This document shows positions 1-8,953 of a stretch of DNA of 52,154 bases, piece after piece. The stretch comes from Pedosphaera sp. (lineage in GTDB: Bacteria > Verrucomicrobiota > Verrucomicrobiia > Limisphaerales > SIBH01). A model generated the notes under the pieces. That model was not told where the DNA came from. It saw nothing but the letters and a program-made list of their open reading frames with translations, and ran no database searches. The translations under genes and the position numbers were made by a program. The DNA lies in NCBI GenBank assembly GCA_009695285.1, contig SIBH01000003.1, positions 1-52,154 on the forward strand. Direction: 5' to 3'. Numbering within the stretch: the first letter of the stretch is position 1; each line of letters begins with the position of its first letter.

Positions 1-269
1 CCGCGTTCGGTACGGTCACTGAAACCAACCTGATGATGGATCGCATGACCAACCGCCCCCGCGGCTTTGGTTTTGTGACCATGGCCACGCCCGAAGAAGC
101 CCAAAAAGCCATCGAAGGCATGAACGGAAAAGACATGGACGGACGCGCCCTGACCGTCAACGTGGCCAAGCCGCGTGAAGAACGTCCCCCCGGCGGCGGC
201 GGCGGCGGCGGTCGTCGTGAATACGGCGGCGGCGGCGGTGGCGGCGGTGGCGGCCGTGGTCGCTACTAA
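1..269 (+). CDS. RRM-type RNA-binding protein, 5' end cut off
   Basis: This is the C-terminal part of a small RNA-recognition-motif protein whose reading frame is already open at the window edge (codons start at base 3). The RNP1 motif is visible as [10 protein letters not shown], followed by the usual end of an RRM fold ([29 protein letters not shown]). The last 30 or so residues are a Gly/Arg-rich tail with two long glycine runs and a final RGRY, typical of the bacterial RRM proteins of cyanobacteria and Verrucomicrobiota. Such proteins bind single-stranded RNA and are often induced by cold; here that is inference. A strong terminator follows directly. An RNA helicase with a similar Gly/Arg-rich tail is the next gene, which fits a shared role in RNA metabolism. 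The family call is secure. The true start is outside the window. Confidence 0.9.
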   Translation, partial: AFGTVTETNLMMDRMTNRPRGFGFVTMATPEEAQKAIEGMNGKDMDGRALTVNVAKPREERPPGGGGGGGRREYGGGGGGGGGGRGRY

Positions 270-286
270 TCCTGGTTTTTGCACAT

Positions 287-320
287 GTCGAGGCCCGGTT
301 TCGCCGGGCCTCGACTTTTT
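287..320 (+). terminator. Rho-independent terminator after the RRM gene
   Basis: A perfect 12-bp stem (287-298 with 304-315) closes a 5-base loop TTTCG and is followed by five T. It lies 18 bases after the RRM stop codon and points along the plus strand, so it should end that transcript before the helicase gene. Confidence 0.9.
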
Positions 321-445
321 ATTTGGCGTGGCGGCGTTCGACGGTTTCCCACCCCGCTCCTGAACCATCGGCGGCTTCATTCCCACCTGTTGGTTCCCCC
401 GGTTAATTGCGTGCTTCGGCAGGCGCTTCATCTACAGTCATTCCT

Positions 446-1786
446 ATGTCCTTTCACTCACTCGGTCTCGACGCAAAAGTTTTACAGGCGGTTCAGGATG
501 CCGGTTACACGGAGCCTACGCCCATTCAGGCGGCGGCCATTCCGCAGGTGCTGGCGGGCCACGACTTGATCGGCATCGCCCAGACGGGCACCGGCAAGAC
601 GGCCGCCTTCACGCTGCCGATGCTCACCAAACTGGCGGCGGTCATCGGCGACGGCCGGCAACGCGGCACCCGCGCCCTGGTCATCGCGCCGACGCGTGAG
701 CTGGTGTTGCAGATCGAGGAGAACGTGAAGGCCTACGGGCGGCATCTGCCGCTGAGCGTCGCCACGGTCTTCGGCGGCGTGGGCGAACAACAGCAGATCA
801 ATGCCCTCCGCAACGGCACGCACCTCATCATCGCCTGTCCCGGACGCCTGCTCGACTTGATGGGCCGGCGCTGCGCCGATTTCTCCCAGTTGCAATATCT
901 CGTGCTCGACGAGGCGGACCGGATGCTGGACATGGGTTTTCTTCCGTCCATCCGGCAGGTGGTGCGGTCGCTGCCGCAGAAACGCCAGACGCTCCTTTTC
1001 TCGGCGACGCTCTCGAAGGAGATCGAGGTGCTCACGCATGAGTTTCAACGCGCGCCCAAGCTGGTGCAGATCGGCCGCCGCGCGAACCCGGCGGAAACGG
1101 TCACGCAGTTCGTCTATGAAATTTCCAAAAACCTGAAGCCGGCGCTGCTCCTGCATCTGCTGCGCGATCCCGGCATGGACATGGTCCTTGTCTTCTCGCG
1201 CATGAAGCACAGCGCGGATCGCATCGCGCGCGGCCTGGAGCAAAAAGGCATCCGCACGGCGGCGCTGCACTCGAACCGCTCGCAAAACCAGCGGCTCAAG
1301 GCGCTGAAAGATTTCAAGTCCGGCGCGGTGCGCGTGCTGGTGGCGACGGACATCGCCGCGCGCGGCATCGACGTGGACGGCATTTCGCACGTCGTGAACT
1401 ACGATTTCCCGATGCACGCGGAGGATTACGTCCACCGCATCGGGCGCACGGGCCGGGCGCACGCGGTCGGCGATGCGATCAGCTTCGTCACGCCGGAGGA
1501 TCAGGGCGAGCTGCGCGCGCTGGAGCGTTTCATCGGTCGCGGCATCGTGCGGAAAAAAGCCGAGGGATTTAACTACGCCGCCGTCCCGCCGCAGGTGGCT
1601 GAAGATCGTCCGCGCCCGCAGCAGTCACGCGGCCCGCAAGGCCATCGGCCGTTCTCATCGCAATCGCGTCCGCCGCAGGGCGGCGGTGGCGGGTCGCGCC
1701 CCGTCAGCGGCAACCGCGAAGGCGGCAACGAGCACCGTCCTGTCGCCCGTCCGGCGGGCCGCTTCCAGCGTTTCCGTTCGCGGTGA
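446..1786 (+). CDS. DEAD-box RNA helicase, RhlE-like
   Basis: ATP-dependent RNA helicase of 446 residues. All family motifs are visible: the Q motif (residues 3-28, ending in PTPIQ), Walker A AQTGTGKT (45-52), PTREL (82-86), CPGR in place of the usual TPGR (131-134), DEAD (155-158), SAT (186-188), and the second-domain motifs ending in HRIGRTGR. The last 60 or so residues are rich in Gly, Arg, Pro and Gln, an RGG-like tail that usually gives nonspecific RNA binding. The start was set at ATG 446 because the Q motif begins two residues later; the frame extends a further 13 codons upstream without family similarity. It probably unwinds structured RNA in ribosome assembly or cold adaptation (family knowledge). 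It stands 37 bases ahead of a tRNA-modification fusion gene on the same strand and may be cotranscribed with it. Confidence 0.93.
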   Translation: MSFHSLGLDAKVLQAVQDAGYTEPTPIQAAAIPQVLAGHDLIGIAQTGTGKTAAFTLPMLTKLAAVIGDGRQRGTRALVIAPTRELVLQIEENVKAYGRHLPLSVATVFGGVGEQQQINALRNGTHLIIACPGRLLDLMGRRCADFSQLQYLVLDEADRMLDMGFLPSIRQVVRSLPQKRQTLLFSATLSKEIEVLTHEFQRAPKLVQIGRRANPAETVTQFVYEISKNLKPALLLHLLRDPGMDMVLVFSRMKHSADRIARGLEQKGIRTAALHSNRSQNQRLKALKDFKSGAVRVLVATDIAARGIDVDGISHVVNYDFPMHAEDYVHRIGRTGRAHAVGDAISFVTPEDQGELRALERFIGRGIVRKKAEGFNYAAVPPQVAEDRPRPQQSRGPQGHRPFSSQSRPPQGGGGGSRPVSGNREGGNEHRPVARPAGRFQRFRSR

Positions 1787-1822
1787 TCGCGCGCGGTCCG
1801 TGGCCGGCGGCGCCGGGTTTCA

Positions 1823-3616
1823 ATGCAGAAGATTGTCAACATCGCCGCCTACAAGTTTGTCGCGCTGCCGGACATCCGGTCGCTGCGGGCGCGGCTGCTG
1901 GCGCTGAGCCGGGGCTGGGAGCTCAAGGGCACCATTCTTCTCAGCGCGGAAGGCATCAATCTCTTCGTCGCGGGCACGGCGGATCAAATTGACCGGCTGC
2001 TCGCCGAGCTGCGGAGCTGTCCGGGCCTCGCGGATTTGTCGATCAAGGTGAGCGAGACGGAGCATCAGCCGTTCGCGAAGATGCTGGTGCGGCTCAAGAA
2101 GGAGATCATCGCATTCGGTGTCCCGGGCATCGATCCGGCCCGGCGGCCTTCGCCAAAAATCACCCCGCGGACGCTGAAGCAATGGCTGGACGAGGGCCGT
2201 CCCGTGACCCTGCTGGACACGCGCAACGATTACGAGGTGAAGCTGGGGACGTTCCACAACGCGCGGCCCATCGGCATCGGTCACTTCCGCGATTTCCCCG
2301 AGGCTGTCCGCAAACTGCCGGCGGCCATGAAGGAGCAGCCCGTCGTCCTGTTCTGCACGGGCGGCATCCGCTGTGAGAAGGCCGGGCCGTTCATGGAAGG
2401 CGAGGGGTTCAAAAACATTTTTCAGCTCGACGGCGGCATCCTGAAATATTTTGAGGAATGTGGCGGCGCGCATTACGACGGCGAGTGTTTTGTGTTTGAC
2501 CAGCGCGTCGGCCTGGATCCGAGTTTGCAGGAGACGGAATCCACGCAATGCTTCCGCTGCCAGACGCCGCTGACGGCAGCGGAGCAGCAGGACGCCCGCT
2601 GCGTGCCCGGCCAGTCCTGCCCGTATTGTTTCAAAACGCCCGACGAACAGATGGCCCTGAACATCGCGCGCCGTCACGAGGCGATGCGCCGCGCCTGCAC
2701 GCCGCTGCCGGGCCGTCAGCCGCGTGATCATTTCAAGCCCATCAATGTCCCGGAAGACTGCGACGGCCGGACGTTGCTCGACGCTCTTTGCCGCGTGGTG
2801 AAACATCTCCCGCCCGCCGCGTGGGAGGCGGAATGCGCGCGCGGTCTGGTGTTGAACGCAAAACACGAGGCCGCCGCCGCCACTCAAATCGTTCGCGCGG
2901 GCGAACGCTACCGGCACAAGTTTCCCAACGTGACCGAACCGGACGTGGACGGGCGCGTGGAAATTTTGCACGAGGACGAGGCGTTGATCGTGCTGAACAA
3001 GCCCGCGCCGCTGCCGATGCACGAGGGCGGACGCTTCTATCGCAACACGCTCCAGCATCTGCTCAACCACGCCTATCACCCGCAACGGCCGTTTCCGGCG
3101 CACCGCCTGGACGCCAACACCACCGGACTTGTGCTGGTGACGCGCTCGCGGCATTTTGCCGGACGGCTCCAACCGCAGTTCGCGCGCGGTGAGGTGGAGA
3201 AGATTTACCTCGTCCGCGTGCAAGGTCAACCGACGGAAGAGGCGTTCAGTTGCGACGCGCCGATCAGCGCTGAGGCCGGCGAACTCGGCGCGCGCACGGT
3301 GGATTGGGAACACGGCCTCGCGGCGCGCACTGAGTTTCGCGTGCGGCAGAAAAACACCGACGGCACAACGCTGCTCGAAGCGCGTCCGCTCACCGGGCGC
3401 ACCAACCAGATTCGCGTCCACCTCTGGCATCTCGGTTTTCCGGTGTGCGGCGACGCGGTTTATCTGCCCGGTAAAAGGACCGGCGACACGCAGACGCTGG
3501 GCGTGGGCGATCCGCCGCTCTGTCTGCACGCGTGGCGAATCAGGTTTGTGCATCCGCTGACCCGGCAGTCGGTGGAGTTCACCGCGCCGGTGCCGGCCTG
3601 GGCGGGAGAATTTTAA
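1823..3616 (+). CDS. Fusion: TrhO-like tRNA hydroxylase (rhodanese) and RluA-family pseudouridine synthase
   Basis: A single 597-residue frame joins two RNA-modification enzymes. Residues 1 to about 275 match the TrhO/YceA family: an N-terminal ferredoxin-like part (KGTILLSAEGIN), then a rhodanese domain with the active-site loop CTGGIRCEKA (Cys178 and Cys184), then four closing cysteines in CxxC pairs (about 243-269) typical of this family. TrhO makes 5-hydroxyuridine at position 34 of some tRNAs. Residues from about 309 form a weak S4-like RNA-binding stretch, and from about 378 an RluA-type pseudouridine synthase with the catalytic motif HRLDANTTG (Asp430) and the conserved LTGRTNQIRVH. 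No stop or start separates the two halves. Each half keeps its key residues, so both are probably active. The substrate of the synthase half cannot be told from sequence; a tRNA is attractive given its partner. Confidence 0.9.
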   Translation: MQKIVNIAAYKFVALPDIRSLRARLLALSRGWELKGTILLSAEGINLFVAGTADQIDRLLAELRSCPGLADLSIKVSETEHQPFAKMLVRLKKEIIAFGVPGIDPARRPSPKITPRTLKQWLDEGRPVTLLDTRNDYEVKLGTFHNARPIGIGHFRDFPEAVRKLPAAMKEQPVVLFCTGGIRCEKAGPFMEGEGFKNIFQLDGGILKYFEECGGAHYDGECFVFDQRVGLDPSLQETESTQCFRCQTPLTAAEQQDARCVPGQSCPYCFKTPDEQMALNIARRHEAMRRACTPLPGRQPRDHFKPINVPEDCDGRTLLDALCRVVKHLPPAAWEAECARGLVLNAKHEAAAATQIVRAGERYRHKFPNVTEPDVDGRVEILHEDEALIVLNKPAPLPMHEGGRFYRNTLQHLLNHAYHPQRPFPAHRLDANTTGLVLVTRSRHFAGRLQPQFARGEVEKIYLVRVQGQPTEEAFSCDAPISAEAGELGARTVDWEHGLAARTEFRVRQKNTDGTTLLEARPLTGRTNQIRVHLWHLGFPVCGDAVYLPGKRTGDTQTLGVGDPPLCLHAWRIRFVHPLTRQSVEFTAPVPAWAGEF

Positions 3617-3654
3617 TCCCGACGGCGAAGCGGAGATGTTTCAACCACGAATGG

Positions 3655-3677
3655 ATGGACACGGATGGACACGGATG
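3655..3677 (+). repeat. Short tandem repeat, period 10
   Basis: ATGGACACGG occurs twice in a row (3655-3664 and 3665-3674) and begins a third time. It lies in the 132-base gap between the fusion gene and the DUF1549 gene. I see no other structure in the gap apart from a weak promoter-like pair (TTGCCA at 3716 and TAGTCT at 3738) just before the next ATG. Confidence 0.6.
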
Positions 3678-3748
3678 ACGCCGAGCCTGTGCCGGTTGCC
3701 GGACGCTTCCCGCGCTTGCCATTCGTCGCGGAAATGCTAGTCTCGTGA

Positions 3749-6700
3749 ATGGGCCGTCATATCATTTTGTTGGCCGGTTTTTTTTGGGGATGCGTGGTCC
3801 ACCCTGACCTCCACGCCGCCGCGCCGGGCGCGCCGGACTTTTCGAGCGAGGTGCGGCCGATCCTGTCGCGGAACTGCTTCAAGTGCCACGGGCCTGATGA
3901 CGCGGCGCGCAAGGCCAAGCTGCGGCTGGATGTCCGCGAGGCCGCGCTCCAGCACGCGAAGTCCGGTGCCAAGGCCATTGTGCCGGGAAAAATTTCCGAG
4001 AGCGAACTGGTAAAACGAATCCTCGCGACGGACGAGGATGAAGTGATGCCGCCGCCGAGCACCAAGGTTCAGCTTACCGCCGCCGAGAAGGAAATTCTCA
4101 AACGCTGGATCGCCGCCGGCGCGGAATACAAACAGCACTGGGCGTTCGTGCCGCCGGTCCGGCCCAAGTTGCCGGCAGCCGGGAAACACCAGTCGAAGAT
4201 CAGCAATCCCATCGACGCCTTCGTCTTCGCGCGGCTGGAAAATGAAGCTCTGGCCCCCTCCGCGCCGGCGGATCGTTCCACGCTGGCCCGCCGCGCGGCC
4301 TTCGATCTCATCGGCCTGCCGCCCACGCTGGAGGAGGCGGACGCGTTCGTGAAGGACACTTCGCCGGACGCGTTCGAGAAGTTCGTGGACGGCCTGCTGG
4401 CGTCGCCACGCTATGGCGAACGCTGGGGCCGGCGCTGGATGGACCTAGCGCGCTACGCCGACACCAACGGTTACGAGAAGGACCGGCCGCGTACCATCTG
4501 GCCGTGGCGCGACTACGTGATCAACGCGCTCAACGCCGACATGCCTTTCGACCGGTTCACCATCGAGCAGCTCGCTGGCGACCTCCTGCCCAACACCACC
4601 CCCGAGCAGAACATCGCGACGGGTTTTCATCGCAACACCATGTTGAACGAGGAGGGCGGCATCGATCCGCTCGAGTTCCGCTTTCATGCCATGGCCGACC
4701 GGGTTGGCACCACGGGCGCGACCTGGCTCGGTCTAACACTTGGCTGCGCGCAATGCCACACGCACAAGTATGATCCCATTCCGCATCGGGAATATTATCA
4801 GGTGATGGCCTTCCTCAACAACGCCGACGAGCCGGACTACGACCTGCCGAAGGCGGATTATGAGAAGCAGCGCACGGCGAATCTCGAGAAGGCCGCGCAA
4901 CTTCTCGCGGGTCTGCCGGACAGGTTTCCCATCGAGAAGACGACGTGGCAGACGCCCAAACTCGTCAGCGCCGAGGCGGCCAGCGGCGCGAAGGCCAAAC
5001 TGCTCGCCGACGGCTCGGCGCTGTTCGCGGGCGACGACACCGACAAGGATTCCTACACTCTCGTGCTCGAAACCGGACTCGCCGGCGTCAACTCTCTTCG
5101 CCTGGAAACGATGATCGACCCGTCGCTGCCGGGCAAAGGTCCGGGCCGGAGTGAAAGCGGGAATTTTGTCCTGAGCGAAATCACGGTGCTGGCTGCGGAC
5201 AAAAATTTCACCGGGCCGCCGCGTCCGGTGAAGCTCACCGGCGTGCGCGCGGACGTGGAGCAGAAGGGTTTTCCCGCCGCTGGCGCCATCGACGGCAAGG
5301 CCGACACCGGCTGGGCCATCGACACCGGTGAAAAATCTCCGCAAGCCACGCGGACTGCGACTTTCACCTTCGACCAGCCGGTCGGCTTTCCCGGCGGCAC
5401 GCGGTTCACCGTGAAGCTTGACCAGCAGTTCGGCAAAAACCATCTCATCGGTCGTCCGCGCGTGAGTCTGTCCGCGCCGGCGGCGGCGGCGGATGCGGAG
5501 GCCGGGGCGCTGGTGGTTCAGCGCAAGGAGGCGATGGAGAAAAAGTTTACCGAGTGGCTCGGGCGCGAGCGCGAGCGGGTGATGCCCTGGACGGTGGTCC
5601 GCCCGCGCGAGGCGAAATCCAACTCGCCGCTCCTCACCGTGCAACCGGACGACTCCATTTTCGCCAGCGGCGACATCACCAAGAGCGACACCTACGAGCT
5701 GTCCTTTCGCACGGAACTGCGCGGCCTCACCGCCGTGCGGCTGGAGGCCTTGCCCGATGACCGGCTGCCGCGGCACGGCCCCGGCATGGCCTATTACGAA
5801 GGGCCGAAGGGCGATTTCTTCATGGGCGAGTTTCAACTGTTCGCCGGCGGCAAGCAGGTCAAGCTCGCGAAGGCGACCCAGACCTACGCCAAGAACAATT
5901 TCGGCGGCGGGGCCAGCGCGGCGGCGGCCACGGACGGCGATGCGCAAACCGGCTGGTCCACGGCCGGACGCGAAGGCGAACGGCACGAGGCGGTCTTCGT
6001 CCTCGCCGAGCCGCTGGCCTCGGCGGACGACCTCCAGATCAAAATGATGTTCGGCCGGCACTACGCCTGTTCGCTGGGACGATTTCGGATTTCCTTCCTG
6101 ACGCAGCCGGGCGGGGCCGTGGCGAGCGAGACGCCGGAGGAACTCCGAAAACTGCTGGCCATCCCGGACGCGAAGCTCACGGCCGCGCAGCGCCAGACCT
6201 TGCTCGAACAGTTTCTGCTCACCACGCCGGAACTGGCCGCCGCCCGCGCGGAAATCGAAAAACTCCGCAAGCCGGCCACGCATCCCACCACTCTCGTCAT
6301 GCGCGAGCGTCCGCCGGAGAATCCGCGGCCCACCTTCATCCACCAGCGCGGCGAATTTCTCCTGCCGACCGAACGCGTCGAGCCGGGCGTGATCTCCGCC
6401 CTCGCACCGTTTCCCGCCGACCTGCCGCGCAACCGGCTCGGCTTCGCGCGCTGGCTGGTCTCGCGGAGCAACCCGCTGACGGCGCGCGTGACGGTGAACC
6501 GCCAATGGCAGGCATTCTTCGGGCGCGGCCTGGTGCGGACCATGGAGGATTTCGGATTCCAGGGCGAAACGCCGTCGCACCCCGAACTGCTCGACTGGCT
6601 GGCCGTTGAGTTCATGGAGCAGGGGTGGTCGCTCAAGAAGCTGCACAAGCAGATCGTGCTGAGCGCGACCTACCAGCAATCCTCCCGCGCGACGCCGGAA

Positions 6701-7348
6701 CTGCTGGCGAAGGACGCGGAGAACCGGCTGCTGGCCCGCGGCTCGCGCGCGCGGTTGGAGGCGGAGATCATTCGCGACAGCGCGCTCCGCGCCAGCGGGC
6801 TGCTCTCGGAAAAAATGGGTGGGCCGGGCGTCTATCCGCCGCAGCCGGCGGGCGTGACCGAAGTGGCCTGGGGCGGGGCGGGCTGGACGACCAGTGCGGG
6901 GGAGGACCGCCATCGCCGGAGCGTTTATACGTTCATGAAACGCACCGCGCCCTTCGCGATGTTCAACACCTTCGACGGCCCCACCGGCGAAGCCTGCGTG
7001 GCGCGGCGCGATGTTTCCAACACGCCGCTCCAGGCACTGACACTGCTGAACGACGTGCTCTTCGTGGAGGTTTCACAGGCCATGGGAAAAATGCTCGCGG
7101 CGCGCGAAGGCCCGGTAGAAGAGCGCATCCGTTTTGCGTTTCGCTGTTGCCTGACCCGTTCCCCGGGCGAAGAGGAACTGGCGACGCTGGTGAAATTCTT
7201 CGAGGCGCAGAAGCAGCGCTTTGCCGCCAAAGAACTCGACGCGAAAGCCGTGGCCGGTGACGGAGCCGGCGACGTGGTCGAGCGCGCCGCCTGGACCGCC
7301 CTGGCCCGCGCCCTCCTGAATCTGGACGAGATGATCACGAAAGGCTGA
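3749..7348 (+). CDS. Secreted PSCyt1-DUF1549-DUF1553 cytochrome protein
   Basis: Large exported protein (1199 residues) of a family confined mainly to Planctomycetota and Verrucomicrobiota. After a signal peptide (about 1-23) comes a planctomycete-type cytochrome c domain with the haem motif CFKCH (Cys43-His47). Next is DUF1549 (about 150-370), with a second CxxCH (CAQCH, about 332-336) followed by KYDPI. The middle holds two similar beta-rich modules, about 430-600 and 640-790, each with the pattern GLxxxRLE...GPG and then DGxxxTGW, which resemble discoidin-type sugar-binding folds. The C-terminal third is DUF1553 (NRLGFARWLVSRSNPLTAR onward). The function is not proven; these proteins are often linked to degradation of complex polysaccharides and to electron transfer at the cell surface. 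The next gene starts four bases after the stop, so the two form an operon. Confidence 0.93.
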   Translation: MGRHIILLAGFFWGCVVHPDLHAAAPGAPDFSSEVRPILSRNCFKCHGPDDAARKAKLRLDVREAALQHAKSGAKAIVPGKISESELVKRILATDEDEVMPPPSTKVQLTAAEKEILKRWIAAGAEYKQHWAFVPPVRPKLPAAGKHQSKISNPIDAFVFARLENEALAPSAPADRSTLARRAAFDLIGLPPTLEEADAFVKDTSPDAFEKFVDGLLASPRYGERWGRRWMDLARYADTNGYEKDRPRTIWPWRDYVINALNADMPFDRFTIEQLAGDLLPNTTPEQNIATGFHRNTMLNEEGGIDPLEFRFHAMADRVGTTGATWLGLTLGCAQCHTHKYDPIPHREYYQVMAFLNNADEPDYDLPKADYEKQRTANLEKAAQLLAGLPDRFPIEKTTWQTPKLVSAEAASGAKAKLLADGSALFAGDDTDKDSYTLVLETGLAGVNSLRLETMIDPSLPGKGPGRSESGNFVLSEITVLAADKNFTGPPRPVKLTGVRADVEQKGFPAAGAIDGKADTGWAIDTGEKSPQATRTATFTFDQPVGFPGGTRFTVKLDQQFGKNHLIGRPRVSLSAPAAAADAEAGALVVQRKEAMEKKFTEWLGRERERVMPWTVVRPREAKSNSPLLTVQPDDSIFASGDITKSDTYELSFRTELRGLTAVRLEALPDDRLPRHGPGMAYYEGPKGDFFMGEFQLFAGGKQVKLAKATQTYAKNNFGGGASAAAATDGDAQTGWSTAGREGERHEAVFVLAEPLASADDLQIKMMFGRHYACSLGRFRISFLTQPGGAVASETPEELRKLLAIPDAKLTAAQRQTLLEQFLLTTPELAAARAEIEKLRKPATHPTTLVMRERPPENPRPTFIHQRGEFLLPTERVEPGVISALAPFPADLPRNRLGFARWLVSRSNPLTARVTVNRQWQAFFGRGLVRTMEDFGFQGETPSHPELLDWLAVEFMEQGWSLKKLHKQIVLSATYQQSSRATPELLAKDAENRLLARGSRARLEAEIIRDSALRASGLLSEKMGGPGVYPPQPAGVTEVAWGGAGWTTSAGEDRHRRSVYTFMKRTAPFAMFNTFDGPTGEACVARRDVSNTPLQALTLLNDVLFVEVSQAMGKMLAAREGPVEERIRFAFRCCLTRSPGEEELATLVKFFEAQKQRFAAKELDAKAVAGDGAGDVVERAAWTALARALLNLDEMITKG

Positions 7349-7351
7349 ACC

Positions 7352-8797
7352 ATGAATCTTCTGCAACAACATTGCCTCAACCTCACGCGCCGCCACTTTC
7401 TCCGCGACTGTGGGGTGGGCCTCGGCAAGATCGCGCTGGCGGGATTGCTGACGGAACAGCTCGCGGGCCGGGCCTTTGCCGCCGGGCCGGTCGCGCCCCA
7501 TCCGCTCGCGCCGCGGAAGCCGCATTTTCCCGGCAAGGCCAAACGGGTGATCCATCTCTTCATGGCGGGCGCGCCGAGCCAGTTGGAGTTGTTCGATCAC
7601 AAGCCGGAGCTGGCGAAGCTCGAAGGCAAGCCGCTGCCGCCGTCGGTCATTGGCGGGCAGCGCTACGCGTTCATCCGGCCGGATGCCGCCGTGCTGGGGC
7701 CGCGCTTCAAGTTCGCGAAGCACGGGAAGTCCGGCGCGGAGCTTTCCGAAATGCTGCCGCACCTGGCGAAGATCGTGGATGACATCTGCCTCATCCGGTC
7801 GGTGCGGACGGATCAGTTCAACCACGCGCCGGCGCAGATTTTTTTCAACACCGGGTTTCTCCAGCCCGGCCGGCCCAGCCTCGGCTCGTGGGTGCTCTAC
7901 GGCCTGGGCGCGGAGACGCAGAACCTGCCGGCGTTCGTGGTGATGAGCACGGGCAGCGGGTTGAGCGGCGGCTCGGCGCTGTGGTCGAGCGGATTTCTGC
8001 CGACGATTTACACCGGCGTGCGCTTCCGCAATTCCGGACCGGCCATTCTCGACGTGACCAGCCCGGCAGGGATTGATGCGAAGTTGCAGCGCGACACGCT
8101 GGACGTGGTGGGCGCGCTCAACCAGCGCCGGCTCGCGGCGGACGGCGACCCGGAAATCGCCACGCGCATCGCGTCCTACGAAATGGCGTTCAAGCTGCAG
8201 TCCTCCGCGCCGGAGTTGATGGATTTGAAGACCGAGAGCAAGGAGACGCTCGACCTTTATGGCTGCGATCCGAACAAGCCGTCCTTCGCCCGCGCCTGCC
8301 TGCTGGCGCGGCGGATGATCGAGCGCGGGGTGCGGTTCGTGAACATTTATCACGAGGGCTGGGACGCGCACAGCGACGTGGCGGGCAACGTGCGCAGCAA
8401 CGCCGGCGCGACCGACCGGGCCAGCGCCGCGCTGGTCACGGATCTCAAGCAGCGCGGGCTGCTCGATGACACGCTGGTGATCTGGGGCGGTGAATTTGGC
8501 CGCACCCCGATGGTGGAGTCGAATCCGGCGCTGGGCCGCAGCCAGGGGCGCGACCATCATCCGCAGGCCTTCACGGTCTGGATGGCCGGCGGCGGCATCA
8601 AGGCCGGCTTCTCCTACGGCGCGACGGATGATCTCGGCTTTCATGTCGTGGAAAATCCCGTCCACGTCCACGATCTCCAGGCGACGATCCTGCACTGCCT
8701 CGGCTTCGATCACGAGAAGCTCACCTTCCATCACTCGGGCCGTGACTTCCGCCTGACGGATGTTCATGGTCAGGTCGTTAAAGCGCTGCTCGTCTGA
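7352..8797 (+). CDS. DUF1501 protein, Tat-exported
   Basis: 481-residue member of DUF1501, a family with a sulfatase/alkaline-phosphatase-like fold. The N-terminus carries a twin-arginine signal (TRRHFLRD, Arg13-Arg14, then a short hydrophobic stretch GKIALAGLL), so export in a folded state is likely. Family motifs visible are the early HLFMAGAPSQLELFDHKP and the late VIWGGEFGRTPMVE and GRDHHPQAF. It almost always sits beside a DUF1549/DUF1553 gene, as here with a three-base gap, and the two products probably act together. The catalytic activity is unknown; a hydrolase of sulfated or phosphorylated substrates is a guess from the fold. Start choice is secure because the Tat motif begins 11 residues in. 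Confidence 0.93.
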   Translation: MNLLQQHCLNLTRRHFLRDCGVGLGKIALAGLLTEQLAGRAFAAGPVAPHPLAPRKPHFPGKAKRVIHLFMAGAPSQLELFDHKPELAKLEGKPLPPSVIGGQRYAFIRPDAAVLGPRFKFAKHGKSGAELSEMLPHLAKIVDDICLIRSVRTDQFNHAPAQIFFNTGFLQPGRPSLGSWVLYGLGAETQNLPAFVVMSTGSGLSGGSALWSSGFLPTIYTGVRFRNSGPAILDVTSPAGIDAKLQRDTLDVVGALNQRRLAADGDPEIATRIASYEMAFKLQSSAPELMDLKTESKETLDLYGCDPNKPSFARACLLARRMIERGVRFVNIYHEGWDAHSDVAGNVRSNAGATDRASAALVTDLKQRGLLDDTLVIWGGEFGRTPMVESNPALGRSQGRDHHPQAFTVWMAGGGIKAGFSYGATDDLGFHVVENPVHVHDLQATILHCLGFDHEKLTFHHSGRDFRLTDVHGQVVKALLV

Positions 8798-8851
8798 GCG
8801 GGCTGGTTCAATATCATGGGAACGTGGGGCTGATTCTTGTTCCGGCGAAGG

Positions 8852-8922
8852 GGACAAACTAAAGTTTGAACTCCACCGGGTGCGACCTGACGCATGGCTG
8901 GAGTTCACGCTTCAGCGTGTCC
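8852..8922. repeat. Intergenic inverted repeat with a hairpin in each arm
   Basis: The left arm (8852-8874) begins GGACAAAC and contains the hairpin AAACTAAAGTTT. The right arm (8900-8922) ends in GTGTCC and contains CACGCTTCAGCGTG. The outer ends GGACA...AACTCC and GGAGTT...TGTCC are mutually complementary, so the arms can pair with each other or fold alone. It lies between the DUF1501 gene and the hydrolase gene. Confidence 0.7.
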
Positions 8923-8953
8923 GATTGTGAGCGCCGGTTCTGCAAAACAAATT

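Noticed and set aside
4733-6913. Long minus-strand open frame (726 codons) across the DUF1549 gene
   Set aside because: It is antisense to a gene with clear family motifs; its product is Arg/His/Ala-rich without any recognisable domain. The same holds for the antisense frames at 1820-3553 and 7073-8908. GC-rich coding DNA often leaves such frames open.
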